Counted from the first letter of the stretch, positions 1-10,739 are shown. The stretch: DNA of 64,000 nucleotides from Gemmatimonadota bacterium (GCA_020348925.1 CP070758.1:4569864-4633863); one strand, 5' to 3'. Notes: generated from the sequence alone by a model not told the origin. A program made the numbers and translations.

Positions 1-372
1 GCAGTCTTCACCTATTACGGATCGGCCCACACGGCGGCCGTCAAATACAGCGGTGAATTCAAAGTGGTTTACTTCGCCTTCGGTTACGAAGGGGTGGGAG
101 CCTTCGGGACAGGCAACGCCAGATTGAGATCTTCTCTCATGGACAATATCATCGCCTGGTTTCGGTATGAGCCGCACAAGGGAGATGTCAATGAGGATGG
201 AAACGTCGATATCCTTGATGTGGTCGAGGCCGTAAACATCATTTTAGGGCTGGTGGAACCGACAACCGCTCAATTTTGGGCTGCCGATGTCACACAAGAT
301 GGGAGTATCGACATTCTGGATGTCGTGAACATCGTGAACGTTATTCTCGGGCCAACGGTACCGATACGATAA
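1..372 (+). CDS. Dockerin-bearing secreted protein, C-terminal part
   Basis: The reading frame is open from base 1, so the gene begins outside the window; only the last 123 residues are seen. The final ~65 residues hold two type I dockerin-like calcium-binding repeats, GDVNEDGNVDILDVVEAVN and ADVTQDGSIDILDVVNIVN, each ending in I(I/V)LG. The upstream part (KVVYFAFGYEGVG, then RSSLMDNIIAWF) resembles the end of a glutamine-amidotransferase-like or peptidase-associated domain found in secreted FCB proteins; that assignment is weak. A terminal dockerin normally docks the protein to a cohesin or acts as a C-terminal surface module. No cohesin was noticed in the window. Confidence 0.8.
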   Translation, partial: AVFTYYGSAHTAAVKYSGEFKVVYFAFGYEGVGAFGTGNARLRSSLMDNIIAWFRYEPHKGDVNEDGNVDILDVVEAVNIILGLVEPTTAQFWAADVTQDGSIDILDVVNIVNVILGPTVPIR

Positions 373-569
373 AATCACGACATTCGTTCTGAGCTATGCT
401 CCATAACACAGAAGAGAAATCGTGAAATTCACAAAAAGATTACATTGCTACGGTGCAACTATCGTCCAAATTCACACTCGGAAGAGAAGGCCGCCAGTGA
501 CATTCAATCCATTGATCCTATCGATGAACGTTTTATGATTGAATGCTCACAGTCCTATACGGAGCAGTC

Positions 570-2921
570 ATGGTAAACAATTACCTCATCACTGCTATAC
601 GAAACATCAGAAAACACAAAGTTTTTTCATGCATCAATATTACTGGTCTTGCCGTGGGCATGTCGGTCTGTATGCTTATACTCCTATGGGTTCAGGATGA
701 ATTGAGCTTCGACTCGTTTCATGAACATACGGACGATATTTACAGGGTCATCTCTGAGATTCATACAGCCGATCACATGTCTCACAACGCCAGAACTCCC
801 AATCCCCTCGGTCCGATTCTCAAAGAGGACTTCCCCGAAATTGTCAATTTTGCCCGATTTCAGGGGTTCGACGGTTGGCTCGTTCAATCCGGGGACAAAT
901 CCTTTATCAATGACAATCTGGGAACCGCCGATCCGTCCTTTTTCGAAATCTTCTCTTTTCCCTTTCTTCAGGGCGATCCGAAAACGGCACTCCAGGATCG
1001 CTACTCCATTGTCATCACAGAAGGGATGGCAAAAAAATACTTTGGAGACGAAGATCCTATGGGTAAAGTACTCACCATTCACCATGATTACACCGTCACA
1101 GGAATCATAGAAAACGTTCCCGAGAATTCCCACCTCCATTTTGACTGCATTTTTCCCCTAAAAAATATGGAATATTTTTGGGATGAAAATTTTGATGATT
1201 GGGAGCGAATCAAATATTACACTTACGTTCAAGTGCAACCTAAGAGCTCACACAAAATCGTGAGTCAAAAAATATCCAATGTGATAAGGGAAAATTTTCC
1301 ACAATCTAACACGACCGTTTATCTGCAGCCTTTGAAAGACATTCATCTTCGCTCGGACTTTGAATGGGATCTGGACAATTATGCCCAGGGCAACATAACC
1401 TATCTCTATATTTTCGCACTCACGGCACTCTGTATCCTGTTGATCGCCTGCATCAACTTCATGAATCTATCCACAGCCCGATCGGCCAAGCGGGCACAGG
1501 AAGTTGGGATACGAAAGGTCTCGGGGGCACGCAGATTGGACATCGTTCGCCAGTTCTTCGGCGAATCCATCCTCCTGACCTTCACATCCCTACTCTGCGC
1601 CGTGGGTCTGACCTATCTACTCCTGCCTCTATTCAACGACTTGTCGAGCAAGCAGTTGAGTCTGAGGTGCGTCGTCAACGCCGGTTTTTTGATGGGACTT
1701 GCGGCAATTACGGTTGCAACAGGAGTTGTCTCTGGAAGCTACCCTGCTCTGTATCTCTCCAAGTTTCACCCAGCACGGGTATTCAGAGGCATCTCTCGCT
1801 GGGGCACACATACAGGAACCTCTCTCCGAAAGACTCTGGTCATATTCCAGTTTGCTCTGACCATCATCCTCATTATCGGAACAACCGTCATACAGAATCA
1901 ACTCCACTATCTGAAAAATAAAAACCTGGGTTTTACAAAAGACCACATCATTACCTTCGAATCAAGACACATGAATTATGAAGGGTTTCGAAACGAACTG
2001 CTGCAACATCCGAATATTCTGAGCATGACGCAGTCACACGCTCCAAATCGCCAACCATGGGGCGTTACCGGTTTCTACTGGGAGGGAAAAGATTACGATG
2101 AAGATATCATGCTCTATCCTGTGAATGTTGATTATGATTATGTACACACATTCGATATGAGAATGCTTGAAGGTCGTTTCTTTTCAAGAGAATATTCCAC
2201 CGATGCGACACAGGCGGCCATCGTGAATGAAACAGCAGTGAAGGTGATGAACATGGCTGCACCTGTCGGAAAACGTATTTCCCGCGGAGAGCATCAGGCG
2301 ACGATCATCGGGGTTATCAAAGATTTTCATCAAAGCTCCCTGCACAATGAGATAGAACCGCTTATTCTGCGAATTTCCCAGGGCGGTCCTTACATCTGTG
2401 CCAGAATTCACCCCCGAAATGTTTCGAAAACAATTGCCTCTATCGAAACGATATGGAGAAAATATGTGAAGGATTACCCCTTTACCTATGAGTTTCTCGA
2501 TACATCGATCGAGAGGTACTATAAGAGTGAACAAAAAATGTGTGACATATTTGCATATTCCACCCTGCTGGCTATCTTCATCGCCTGCCTCGGGCTCTTT
2601 GGTCTGGCATCCTTCGTGACAGAACAACGAACAAAGGAGATCGGCATTCGTAAAATACTCGGCGCTTCATTTTCCGGGATTGTTTTCCTGCTGACCCGAG
2701 AATTCATTAAATGGGTGCTCATGGCAAACGCCATCGCTTGGCCGATTGCCTACCTGGCCATGACCAGATGGCTGCAAGGCTTCGCCTTTCGAATCAATCT
2801 TGGAATATGGATTTTCATTTTCTCATCGGCAATGACTATACTGATTGCGTTCAGTACAGTGAGTTATCAATCGCTGAAAGCTGCACTGATGAATCCTGTG
2901 AAGAGCTTAAGATATGAATAA
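570..2921 (+). CDS. FtsX/MacB-type ABC permease, array copy 1
   Basis: Predicted inner-membrane permease subunit of a MacB/LolCE-like ABC transporter, 783 residues, without an ATPase domain. The start is placed at ATG 570 (GGAG just upstream), since paralogs begin at the same MxxNYL; an in-frame ATG at 543 would add nine atypical residues. Layout: TM1 ~18-43, periplasmic MacB_PCD-like domain ~45-265, TM2-4 ~275-398, TM5 ~422-442, second periplasmic domain ~445-660, TM6-8 ~660-768. Each half carries the cytoplasmic coupling motif: QEVGIRKVSGA after TM2 and KEIGIRKILGA after TM6. It ends with NPVKSLRYE, the signature tail of this array. Substrate unknown; MacB relatives move peptides, lipoproteins or drugs. 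Confidence 0.92.
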   Translation: MVNNYLITAIRNIRKHKVFSCINITGLAVGMSVCMLILLWVQDELSFDSFHEHTDDIYRVISEIHTADHMSHNARTPNPLGPILKEDFPEIVNFARFQGFDGWLVQSGDKSFINDNLGTADPSFFEIFSFPFLQGDPKTALQDRYSIVITEGMAKKYFGDEDPMGKVLTIHHDYTVTGIIENVPENSHLHFDCIFPLKNMEYFWDENFDDWERIKYYTYVQVQPKSSHKIVSQKISNVIRENFPQSNTTVYLQPLKDIHLRSDFEWDLDNYAQGNITYLYIFALTALCILLIACINFMNLSTARSAKRAQEVGIRKVSGARRLDIVRQFFGESILLTFTSLLCAVGLTYLLLPLFNDLSSKQLSLRCVVNAGFLMGLAAITVATGVVSGSYPALYLSKFHPARVFRGISRWGTHTGTSLRKTLVIFQFALTIILIIGTTVIQNQLHYLKNKNLGFTKDHIITFESRHMNYEGFRNELLQHPNILSMTQSHAPNRQPWGVTGFYWEGKDYDEDIMLYPVNVDYDYVHTFDMRMLEGRFFSREYSTDATQAAIVNETAVKVMNMAAPVGKRISRGEHQATIIGVIKDFHQSSLHNEIEPLILRISQGGPYICARIHPRNVSKTIASIETIWRKYVKDYPFTYEFLDTSIERYYKSEQKMCDIFAYSTLLAIFIACLGLFGLASFVTEQRTKEIGIRKILGASFSGIVFLLTREFIKWVLMANAIAWPIAYLAMTRWLQGFAFRINLGIWIFIFSSAMTILIAFSTVSYQSLKAALMNPVKSLRYE

Positions 2922-3011
2922 CCTTCGGAACTTACAGAACTCTATGAAGGAGGGTGCAAGAATTCATTCTCCGTTCACCTTTTTCATTTTACCAGCCTGT
3001 TGGGAGAAGTG

Positions 3012-3349
3012 ATGTTTAAAAACATACTGAAGTCGGCTCTTCGAAATATCGCCAAAAATAAGTTGTTTTCGTTTATCAGTGTTGTCGGTCTCTCTCTGGC
3101 TATTGGCTGTTTTACCGTTTTGTTTATCTTTGTCGATTTTTGGAACAGCATGGACTCTTTTCATGAGAATGTTGACGAGATTTTCCTGGTAGAAATAGTG
3201 ATCGATCATATCGCTAGTAACGGTGTTTTCACAGATAGCCAAGGCTGCAAGATCGAACCCGGTTGATACGTTGAGTAGTGAATGATGGTTCGTGAAACAT
3301 AATTTATGGCTTTCCACACCAATCCTGTGAGAGTCTGAGATATGAATGA
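3012..3349 (+). pseudogene. Internally deleted FtsX/MacB-type permease relic
   Basis: A GGGAG site precedes ATG 3012, which opens a normal permease N-terminus (MFKNILKSALRN, then TM1 and DSFHENVDEIF). Homology fades after ~65 residues and the frame stops at 3266. About 55 bases later, at 3321-3349, a copy of the universal permease 3' end reappears: NPV, then LRYE and a stop, with one base missing compared with intact copies. Both ends of a tenth array member therefore survive and roughly 2.1 kb of the middle is gone. The 84-residue ORF could still give a one-TM peptide, but nothing suggests a function. Confidence 0.8.
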
Positions 3350-3438
3350 TAATCAAAGGTTGAACAAAGGAGAACATGGACTGAGGAATCAGATTTTTTC
3401 AGTCATACATCTCCCCTTTTCCTTTGTTTGGAGAAACC

Positions 3439-5757
3439 ATGTTCAATAATTACCTGAAAATTGCCATCCGCAATGTGCTGAAAAATAAAGTTTTTTCCTG
3501 TATCAACAGTACCGGTCTGGCAATCGGGATCGCCTGCTGCCTGTTGATCGCACTCTGGGTGCTCGATGAGTTGAACGTCGATCGATTTCACAAAGATGGA
3601 GATCACATCTATCAAGTACTCGTCCGAAGCGGCGGAGAGAATGTTAGGACAACACCAACACCACTTGGGCCAACACTTCAGGAGGAATGCCCTGAAATTA
3701 CCGACTGGACACGCTATCACTGGCTCTTTGAAAGGGCGATGCTCACGTATGATGATAAATCATACTATGAAGACGGGCTCAGGATTGCAGACCCCTCCTT
3801 TTTCAGTATCTTTACATTTCTCTTCCTCAGAGGCGATCCTCAAACGGCATTGGAAGATCCATATTCGGTCGTTATGACCAAAGCCACGGCAGAAAAGTAT
3901 TTCTCCTACGAAGATCCCATTGGAAAAACCGTGACTCTGAATCATGAACATAAGCTCACCGTCACCGGGGTCATTGAAAACATCCCGCGTAATTCCACGC
4001 TTGCATTCGACATGGTCATTCCCATGGCCTTCCGAATACATTCAGCAGGAAGCTGGTACATGGATTGGAACAATTGCTTCCCCATCACATTCATCAAACT
4101 TCAACCCGAAGCCAATATCGAAGACCTCCATCGTAAAATGGCCGACATCATTCCAACCCACGGCGGAGGAGAACAGGTTGGGCTGACTGTGTTGCCCTTT
4201 GTACAACGACATTTTTCATTCTATTCCGATATCACATACGTCTATATATTTTCAGCAATTGCGTTTCTTATTCTGGTCATTGCCTGCTTCAATTTTATGA
4301 ATCTATCGACCGCTCGATCGACCAATCGCGCCAGAGAAATAGGGATGCGGAAGATTTCAGGAGCCTTTCGAATCCATATCATCGTTCAATTCATGGGTGA
4401 ATCTCTGTTCTTGTCACTTGCGGCACTCATGGGTGCACTGATCTTGGTCGCCTTCCTGCTCCCGTATTTCAACTCGCTGACCGGGAAAGCGCTTGCGTTG
4501 AGCAACGGAGCACTGATTCCTTTCGCTGTTGCTTTTTCCTGTATCACGGGCGTTGCTGCAGGTATCTATCCTGCCTTCGTACTTTCCGGCTTCCAGCCGT
4601 ACAAGGTGCTCAAGGGCGACCTCACATTAGGTGTAAAAAGCTCCACATTAAGAAAATCGCTGGTCGTCATTCAATTTTCACTATCGATCATGTTGATCAT
4701 ATGTATGCTGGTGATTTATAAACAGCTCGACTACATCCGGAACAAAGATATCGGTTATGATAAAGAATGGCTGGTCAAGATTCCGTTACGGGGGGGAAGC
4801 CAACAGTACTATGACGTTCTCAAAAGTGAATTTCTGCATGAGACGAGCATACTCGGCATCACCGGGACTCAGGCGAGCCTGCCGTATCTGTCCTGGCACC
4901 AAGGGGGTTTCCACTGGAAAGGAAAGGATCCCAACGAAAACATATCCATCTCCTGTAATATGATCCAGTACGACTTCGTCGAAACTTTCCAGATCGAACT
5001 GCTTGAGGGCAGAGATTTTTCCCATGAGCATGCTGTGGATGCAACATCGAGCTGCCTGATCAACGAGGAGATGATGAACATCATGGGCCTTGAAACGGCC
5101 GAGAATGCTATACTGAGTCAGACCAATCAGGATTACACCATCATCGGCGTGATGAAAAATTTCCATTTCCATACATTCGGAAACCGTATCGAACCACTCG
5201 TCCTGAGGTTCACTCCCGGAGTCAATTACATGTATATCCGGATTGCTCCTGAAGCCTTTTCTTCAACCCTCGCCTTCATCAGGGACACCTGGAACAGCAC
5301 TGTACCGAATTACCCTTTTGCGTGCAGTTTTCTCAATGATGAATTGAACAGAGGGTATCGAAATATCGAAAGGGCTGGTACACTGCTGAACGGATTTGCT
5401 TTGCTGGCGGTTGTTATTTCATGCCTCGGTCTGTTCGGCCTGGTTTCTTTCACGGTCCAACAACGGACGAAAGAAATAGGCATCCGTAAAGTCTTGGGAG
5501 CTTCTGTAGTGAGAGTCATTACGCTTTTAACAAAAGATTTCATGATGTGGATACTCCTGGCCAATATAACTGCCTGGCCCGCGGCCTGGTACGCCGCGAA
5601 CAAGTGGCTGCAGAATTTCGCCTACCGTATCGATATGAACCTGTGGGTGTTCATTACGGCGGGTGCAATCGCGGTGGCCGTTGCCATGGTAACGGTGAGC
5701 TACCAATCGATCAAGGCGGCCCTGGCCAATCCCGTAAATAGTTTGAGAACCGAATAA
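3439..5757 (+). CDS. FtsX/MacB-type ABC permease, array copy 2
   Basis: A 772-residue two-half permease. ATG 3439 behind GGAGA is preferred over an in-frame TTG at 3424, because MFNNYLKIAIRN aligns with the paralog starts. Coupling motifs are REIGMRKISGA and KEIGIRKVLGA; the tail is NPVNSLRTE, with Thr where most copies have Tyr. The first periplasmic domain (TRYHWLFE, DPSFFSIFTF, HNSTLxFDMV-type sequence) groups it with the copies at 10740 and 15549, a shorter subfamily of ~775 residues. The stop is only 14 bp from the next start, so the two are probably co-transcribed. Substrate and ATPase partner unknown. Confidence 0.92.
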   Translation: MFNNYLKIAIRNVLKNKVFSCINSTGLAIGIACCLLIALWVLDELNVDRFHKDGDHIYQVLVRSGGENVRTTPTPLGPTLQEECPEITDWTRYHWLFERAMLTYDDKSYYEDGLRIADPSFFSIFTFLFLRGDPQTALEDPYSVVMTKATAEKYFSYEDPIGKTVTLNHEHKLTVTGVIENIPRNSTLAFDMVIPMAFRIHSAGSWYMDWNNCFPITFIKLQPEANIEDLHRKMADIIPTHGGGEQVGLTVLPFVQRHFSFYSDITYVYIFSAIAFLILVIACFNFMNLSTARSTNRAREIGMRKISGAFRIHIIVQFMGESLFLSLAALMGALILVAFLLPYFNSLTGKALALSNGALIPFAVAFSCITGVAAGIYPAFVLSGFQPYKVLKGDLTLGVKSSTLRKSLVVIQFSLSIMLIICMLVIYKQLDYIRNKDIGYDKEWLVKIPLRGGSQQYYDVLKSEFLHETSILGITGTQASLPYLSWHQGGFHWKGKDPNENISISCNMIQYDFVETFQIELLEGRDFSHEHAVDATSSCLINEEMMNIMGLETAENAILSQTNQDYTIIGVMKNFHFHTFGNRIEPLVLRFTPGVNYMYIRIAPEAFSSTLAFIRDTWNSTVPNYPFACSFLNDELNRGYRNIERAGTLLNGFALLAVVISCLGLFGLVSFTVQQRTKEIGIRKVLGASVVRVITLLTKDFMMWILLANITAWPAAWYAANKWLQNFAYRIDMNLWVFITAGAIAVAVAMVTVSYQSIKAALANPVNSLRTE

Positions 5758-5771
5758 CCGCAGGAGGAGCT

Positions 5772-8165
5772 ATGATTCGCAATTACCTGAAAATTGCTCT
5801 CCGCAATTTGCTGAAAAATAAAGTTTTTTCGTTTATCAATATTTCAGGACTGGCCATCGGCATGGCGGTATGTATGCTTATTCTGATGTGGGTATCGGAC
5901 GAGTTGAACTACGACTCATTTCACGAAAACGGTGACCGCATTTATCGCGTATGCATCGATGCCTTCCTGGGAACACCTTTGAAAGCCCCCGTCTGCATGG
6001 CGCCCGCAGGACCGGCCATGAAAGAATCATTTCCCGAGGTACTGGACGCCGCCCGGCTCGTTCGACCCCGCCGGGCCTCCGTCCTCCATGAGAACAGGCC
6101 CTCTTCGGAAGACGATGTGGGATACGCCGACGCTTCGTTCTTCAATATATTTACATTTCCCTTTGTCACCGGCGATCCGGCCACGGCCCTCAAAGCAGCC
6201 AATACGGTCGTCATTACTGAGGACGTGGCGAAAAAATATTACGGGAATGGAGATCCTCTGGGTACCACCCTTGAAATCGAGGGAATCGAGTATTCGGTGA
6301 CCGGAGTCGTCAGAAATCCGCCTGCAAATTCCCATCTCAATTTTCGCATGCTTCGCTCTTTTGAGACGTTGTACCAGGAGAACAGGGATGCCCTCGAGAA
6401 TTGGCTGAGCGCCAGTTACTATACCTACCTCCTTCTGGACGAAAATGCCGATATCGCCAGCCTCGAAAATAAATTCCCAGCGCTGATCGATACACACCTC
6501 GGTCCGGTGTTGAAGAGCATAGGAGGATCGGTCGCTCTGTTCCTTCAACCTCTCAACCGGATTCATCTCTATTCCCACTTGGAAGGAGATCTGGGTTCTG
6601 CGGGGGACATCTCGTATGTCTACCTCTTCTGCGGCATCGCCCTCTTTGTCCTCATCGTCGCTTGTATCAACTTCATCAATCTGGTCACGGCACGGTCTTC
6701 CATACGAGCCAGGGAGATTGGTATCCGAAAAAGCCTGGGGGCCGCCAGAGTACGACTTGTGCAGCAGTTCCTGGGGGAGTCGATCCTCTATTCTCTTTTC
6801 GCTTTCGTTCTGGGATTTTTCCTCGTGTTCTTGACCTTGCCGCTCTTCAACACCCTTCTGGATCATGACCTGAGCATCAACGCCGGGAATGCGCCGTGGT
6901 TGATTACAGCTTTCCTCGGACTGACCATTTGTGTCGGCCTCTTCGCCGGAAGTTACCCGGCCCTGTATCTGTCCGGATTCCAACCCGTCAGTGTATTGAA
7001 GAGGCATCTCAACATCAAGATATCAAGCTCGCATTTCCGCCGAGCCCTGGTCGTCCTCCAGTTTGCCATATCCGTTTTTCTGATCATCGGCACATGGACC
7101 GTCGTGCGGCAGGTGTCCTTCATGAAAAACAAAAACCTTGGATTTGACGGGGAACAGGTTCTCATCCTGCAGAATCTTCGGGAATCCGAAGAGCATATAT
7201 CATACGAGACTTTGAAAACGGAGTTCGAAAAGGTACCAGGAATTATCCGAACCGGAGCTTCGAATACGGTGATCGGACAGAGAAGAAGAAAAAGTGTCTT
7301 CATCCCCGAAGGGTTCACCCAGGAACAGTCGCAAACAATGGACTGGCTGATCATCGATGCCGATTACATCCCGGCCATGGGAATGAAAATGGCCATGGGA
7401 CGAAATTTTTCCGCCCAGCTTGTCACGGATACGAGTTCCGCGATTCTTAACGAGGTCGCCGTGCGCAAGTTCGGATGGACTGAGCCCATTGGTAAAACCA
7501 TCAAGCTGCCGGCGATTGATGAGGACGAAGGATACACTTTGAATGTTATTGGTGTTGTCCAAAATTTTCATGTGGCATCTCTCCGCGAGACTATCGAGCC
7601 GCTGATCATGCTCTGCGATCCCCAACAGGTTGACAATCTGGCCGTCAAACTTTCTCCTGAAAATATTTCAGGTACGATCGACCGGCTACGGAACAAATGG
7701 GGTGGATTGATCCCGAATCGACCCTTCGATTTCTTCTTTCTCAATGACACCTTCGATGAAATGTACCGTTCCGAGGAGCGACTGGGTCATCTGATCTTCT
7801 ATTTCAGCCTCCTGGCCATTTTCATCGGGTGCCTGGGCTTGTTCGGTCTGACCGCCTTTATGGTCGATCGACGAGTGAAGGAAATCGGGATTCGAAAGAT
7901 CCTCGGTGCTTCGGCCGTTAATATCGTCGGATTGCTCTCTGGGGAGTTCATGCTCTTAATCTTCATCGCCGCCGGGATTGCCTGGCCGATCTCATACTTC
8001 GGACTGAATCGATGGATGGAATCCTTCGCCTATCGGACACCTCTGGCCTGGTGGGTGTTTCTGTTGTCAGGTCTGCTCGTCCTCATCGTTGCCCTCGCAA
8101 CTGTGAGCGTTCAGGCCGTCATGGCGGCCCTCACCAATCCGGTGAAGAGTCTTCGATATGAGTAA
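5772..8165 (+). CDS. FtsX/MacB-type ABC permease, array copy 3
   Basis: A 797-residue two-half permease with a strong AGGAGG site ahead of ATG 5772. The eight-TM, two-periplasmic-domain layout matches copy 1. Coupling motifs are REIGIRKSLGA and KEIGIRKILGA; the tail is NPVKSLRYE. The array consensus NFMNLSTARS after TM2 reads NFINLVTARS here. Codon choice looks somewhat richer in G+C than in the copies at 10740 and 13164, suggesting different ages or sources for members of the array. It is tightly spaced behind copy 2 (14 bp). As in the other copies there is no nucleotide-binding domain, so an ATPase must come from elsewhere. Confidence 0.92.
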   Translation: MIRNYLKIALRNLLKNKVFSFINISGLAIGMAVCMLILMWVSDELNYDSFHENGDRIYRVCIDAFLGTPLKAPVCMAPAGPAMKESFPEVLDAARLVRPRRASVLHENRPSSEDDVGYADASFFNIFTFPFVTGDPATALKAANTVVITEDVAKKYYGNGDPLGTTLEIEGIEYSVTGVVRNPPANSHLNFRMLRSFETLYQENRDALENWLSASYYTYLLLDENADIASLENKFPALIDTHLGPVLKSIGGSVALFLQPLNRIHLYSHLEGDLGSAGDISYVYLFCGIALFVLIVACINFINLVTARSSIRAREIGIRKSLGAARVRLVQQFLGESILYSLFAFVLGFFLVFLTLPLFNTLLDHDLSINAGNAPWLITAFLGLTICVGLFAGSYPALYLSGFQPVSVLKRHLNIKISSSHFRRALVVLQFAISVFLIIGTWTVVRQVSFMKNKNLGFDGEQVLILQNLRESEEHISYETLKTEFEKVPGIIRTGASNTVIGQRRRKSVFIPEGFTQEQSQTMDWLIIDADYIPAMGMKMAMGRNFSAQLVTDTSSAILNEVAVRKFGWTEPIGKTIKLPAIDEDEGYTLNVIGVVQNFHVASLRETIEPLIMLCDPQQVDNLAVKLSPENISGTIDRLRNKWGGLIPNRPFDFFFLNDTFDEMYRSEERLGHLIFYFSLLAIFIGCLGLFGLTAFMVDRRVKEIGIRKILGASAVNIVGLLSGEFMLLIFIAAGIAWPISYFGLNRWMESFAYRTPLAWWVFLLSGLLVLIVALATVSVQAVMAALTNPVKSLRYE

Positions 8166-8271
8166 AAAGATGAGAATAATGACGAGTTCAGGAATATGGA
8201 GACTGAGACTCAGGAACTTCAAACAAACATTTCATTGCGACCGGAATCTCTAAGCTGGACAAGGGGGAACT

Positions 8272-10674
8272 ATGTTTCACAATCATTTGAGAGTAGCGTT
8301 CCGAATTCTATTAAAGAACAAAGTCTTTTCCTCCATTAATATTTCCGGCCTTGCCATCGGGATAGCCTGTTGTATTTTAATATCCTTGTGGATTCAGGAT
8401 GAGCTGAGCTATGACGGTTTTCATGAACACAAAGAGAACATATTCAGAGTGGTTACGGTTTTTCGCAATGACGGAACCGAAGTGTATGGTGAACAGACAC
8501 CCGCCCCCCTCGCTTTCACTCTCAAGAATACGTTCCCTGAGATAGAGAAATCAACGACCGTTTGTGGCAGCTGGGTTACCGGAAATTTGCGGACGACGAT
8601 TGCTGTCGGAGACAATTCCTTTTATACCGACAACTTGATTCTGACCGATTCCTCCTTTTTTGAGATCTTTTCATTTCCCTTTCTGTATGGTGAGAAGGCG
8701 ACTGCCCTGTCCGATCCAAATACTGTCGTCCTCACCAGTTCTGTGGCGAACAGGTGCTTCGGAGATGTTGATCCCCTGAACAAAACCATTCACATTGACG
8801 GGAATCCTGTGATTGTCTCCGGAATTATCGAGGACATTCCGGATAACTCCCATTTACAATTCGATGTCGTTCTGCCGTTGACTCATGTCAGAAACACCGA
8901 CCGGGGCTTCTTTTTAAACAAATGGGATTCGTACGGATTCTCAACGTATGTTCTTCTGCGGGGCGGCACGCCTGTGAGAGAGCTCGATGCAAAAATCGAC
9001 GATCTGATCATCAAAAACGATCCGTTTTTTGGCGCAACGGCCGGTCACATATTCTTGCAATCTCTGTCCAGGATTCGTTTGTTCAATGTTGACGGAAGCG
9101 CCGGACTGGCCCGTTATGTCTATATATTTGCTACAATAGCGGTGATCGTCCTGCTCATCGCCTGCATCAATTATATGAACCTTTCAACCGCCCGTTCCGA
9201 AAAAAGATCGAAAGAGATAGGTTTGAGGAAAGTCGTCGGGTCAAGGAGGACACTGATAATCAGACAGTTTTTTAGTGAATCATTCTTGTACGCTTTCATT
9301 TCATTTTTGATTTCACTTGGTATCGTTATAATCTTTCTTCCTCATTTCAACGAGTTAACTGGAAAGCGAATTGATTTTACCATCATGAATCCCGGCCTTA
9401 TCGTGGGGGCAATCCTGGCTGCTCTTTTTACAGGAATTGTGTCCGGCTCGTATCCGGCGTTATATCTCTCATCCTTTCTCCCCATAGATATATTCAAAAA
9501 ATCGACGCATTCTGGAATCGGGAAATCTCTTGTGAGAAAATCCCTCGTCGTTCTTCAATTCACATTATCCATCGCTTTAATCATATGCATGATGATCGTC
9601 TCTCATCAGGTTGGGTTTATGAGACATGCCGAAATCGGATTCAGCAAGGAAAACATCATAACGCTTCCAGTCAACGGAAGCATTGAAAACAGACTGGAGT
9701 CATTCAGGCACGAACTGAAAAAAAATCCCAACATTCTTGATGTCGCTTTCAAAAGTTCCAGTTCTCTCCGTTCGGGTGCAACGTCTGGTACAATTTCGTG
9801 GGAAGGGAAGGACCCGGATCTGCAGATAAACTGGTGTCACCCGATGGTCGATCATGACTACTTTCACACATTAAACATGAAAATTGTCGAGGGAAGGGAT
9901 TTCTCAAGGGATAACCAGTCGGATCAGAAACAGGGTTTCATTCTGAACGAAGAAGCGGTTCGACAGAGTGGCCTCCAGCAACCGGTTGGAAAATCTATTT
10001 CCGTGAACGGCAGAACCGGTATCATAATCGGTGTTGTGCAGAACGCCCAACTGAATTCGCTCAGATTCCAGGTGCAACCGGAAGTATATCATCTTTCACA
10101 AACGTTCCGGGAAAAGTTCCAGACTCTTTTCATAAAGCTTGGTTCTGCTGAAAATAATACGAAATTTAGTTCGTTGAGGACATTGCTGACCCACATCGAA
10201 CATGTCTGGAAACAGTTCATGCCGGGGGCCCCCTTCGAATACAGATTTCTGGATGAAACAATCGAGGACCTGTACAGAGCGGAAATGCGTGTGAGTGGTA
10301 TTCTAAATTACTTCACGCTGTTAGCAGTCTTTCTCTCATGCCTTGGACTCTATGGCCTAACATCATTCATGGCAGAACAACGCCGAAAAGAGATTGGTGT
10401 GCGAAAAGTGCTCGGAGCATCAATTCCGGGAATCGTCATCGCATTTTCGAGAGAATTCACGAAATGGGTGTTTCTCGCCAATATCATAGCCTGGCCCCTG
10501 GCGTACTATGTCATGAACAGATGGTTGGAGAATTTTTCATACCGGGTAAAACTCGGAATAGAGACATTTCTTCTGGCGGCGTTTCTGGCGCTCACCGTCG
10601 CCCTGCTAACCGTCAGTTATCAATCGCTAAAAGCGGCTCTGGCCAATCCTGTGGAAAGCCTCAGATATGAATAG
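8272..10674 (+). CDS. FtsX/MacB-type ABC permease, array copy 4
   Basis: An 800-residue permease; ATG 8272 follows AGGGGGAA. N-terminal MFHNHLRVAFRI departs from the common NYLKIALRN pattern, but TM1 and the following DELSYDGFHEH are typical. Coupling motifs are KEIGLRKVVGS and KEIGVRKVLGA; the tail is NPVESLRYE. Both periplasmic domains are diverged from neighbouring copies, while membrane segments and coupling helices are well kept. It lies 106 bp behind copy 3 with no clear terminator between them. The role is inferred only from family membership. Confidence 0.91.
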   Translation: MFHNHLRVAFRILLKNKVFSSINISGLAIGIACCILISLWIQDELSYDGFHEHKENIFRVVTVFRNDGTEVYGEQTPAPLAFTLKNTFPEIEKSTTVCGSWVTGNLRTTIAVGDNSFYTDNLILTDSSFFEIFSFPFLYGEKATALSDPNTVVLTSSVANRCFGDVDPLNKTIHIDGNPVIVSGIIEDIPDNSHLQFDVVLPLTHVRNTDRGFFLNKWDSYGFSTYVLLRGGTPVRELDAKIDDLIIKNDPFFGATAGHIFLQSLSRIRLFNVDGSAGLARYVYIFATIAVIVLLIACINYMNLSTARSEKRSKEIGLRKVVGSRRTLIIRQFFSESFLYAFISFLISLGIVIIFLPHFNELTGKRIDFTIMNPGLIVGAILAALFTGIVSGSYPALYLSSFLPIDIFKKSTHSGIGKSLVRKSLVVLQFTLSIALIICMMIVSHQVGFMRHAEIGFSKENIITLPVNGSIENRLESFRHELKKNPNILDVAFKSSSSLRSGATSGTISWEGKDPDLQINWCHPMVDHDYFHTLNMKIVEGRDFSRDNQSDQKQGFILNEEAVRQSGLQQPVGKSISVNGRTGIIIGVVQNAQLNSLRFQVQPEVYHLSQTFREKFQTLFIKLGSAENNTKFSSLRTLLTHIEHVWKQFMPGAPFEYRFLDETIEDLYRAEMRVSGILNYFTLLAVFLSCLGLYGLTSFMAEQRRKEIGVRKVLGASIPGIVIAFSREFTKWVFLANIIAWPLAYYVMNRWLENFSYRVKLGIETFLLAAFLALTVALLTVSYQSLKAALANPVESLRYE

Positions 10675-10739
10675 CAAAATCCTTAGTAATACATTACTGT
10701 GAAGAGCACTGGTTGTATTTCTGAAATAGGGCATCTTTT

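Noticed and set aside
6027-7007. 326-codon minus-strand ORF inside permease copy 3
   Set aside because: It is antisense to a well-supported gene, has low-complexity charged composition and no ribosome site or family features.
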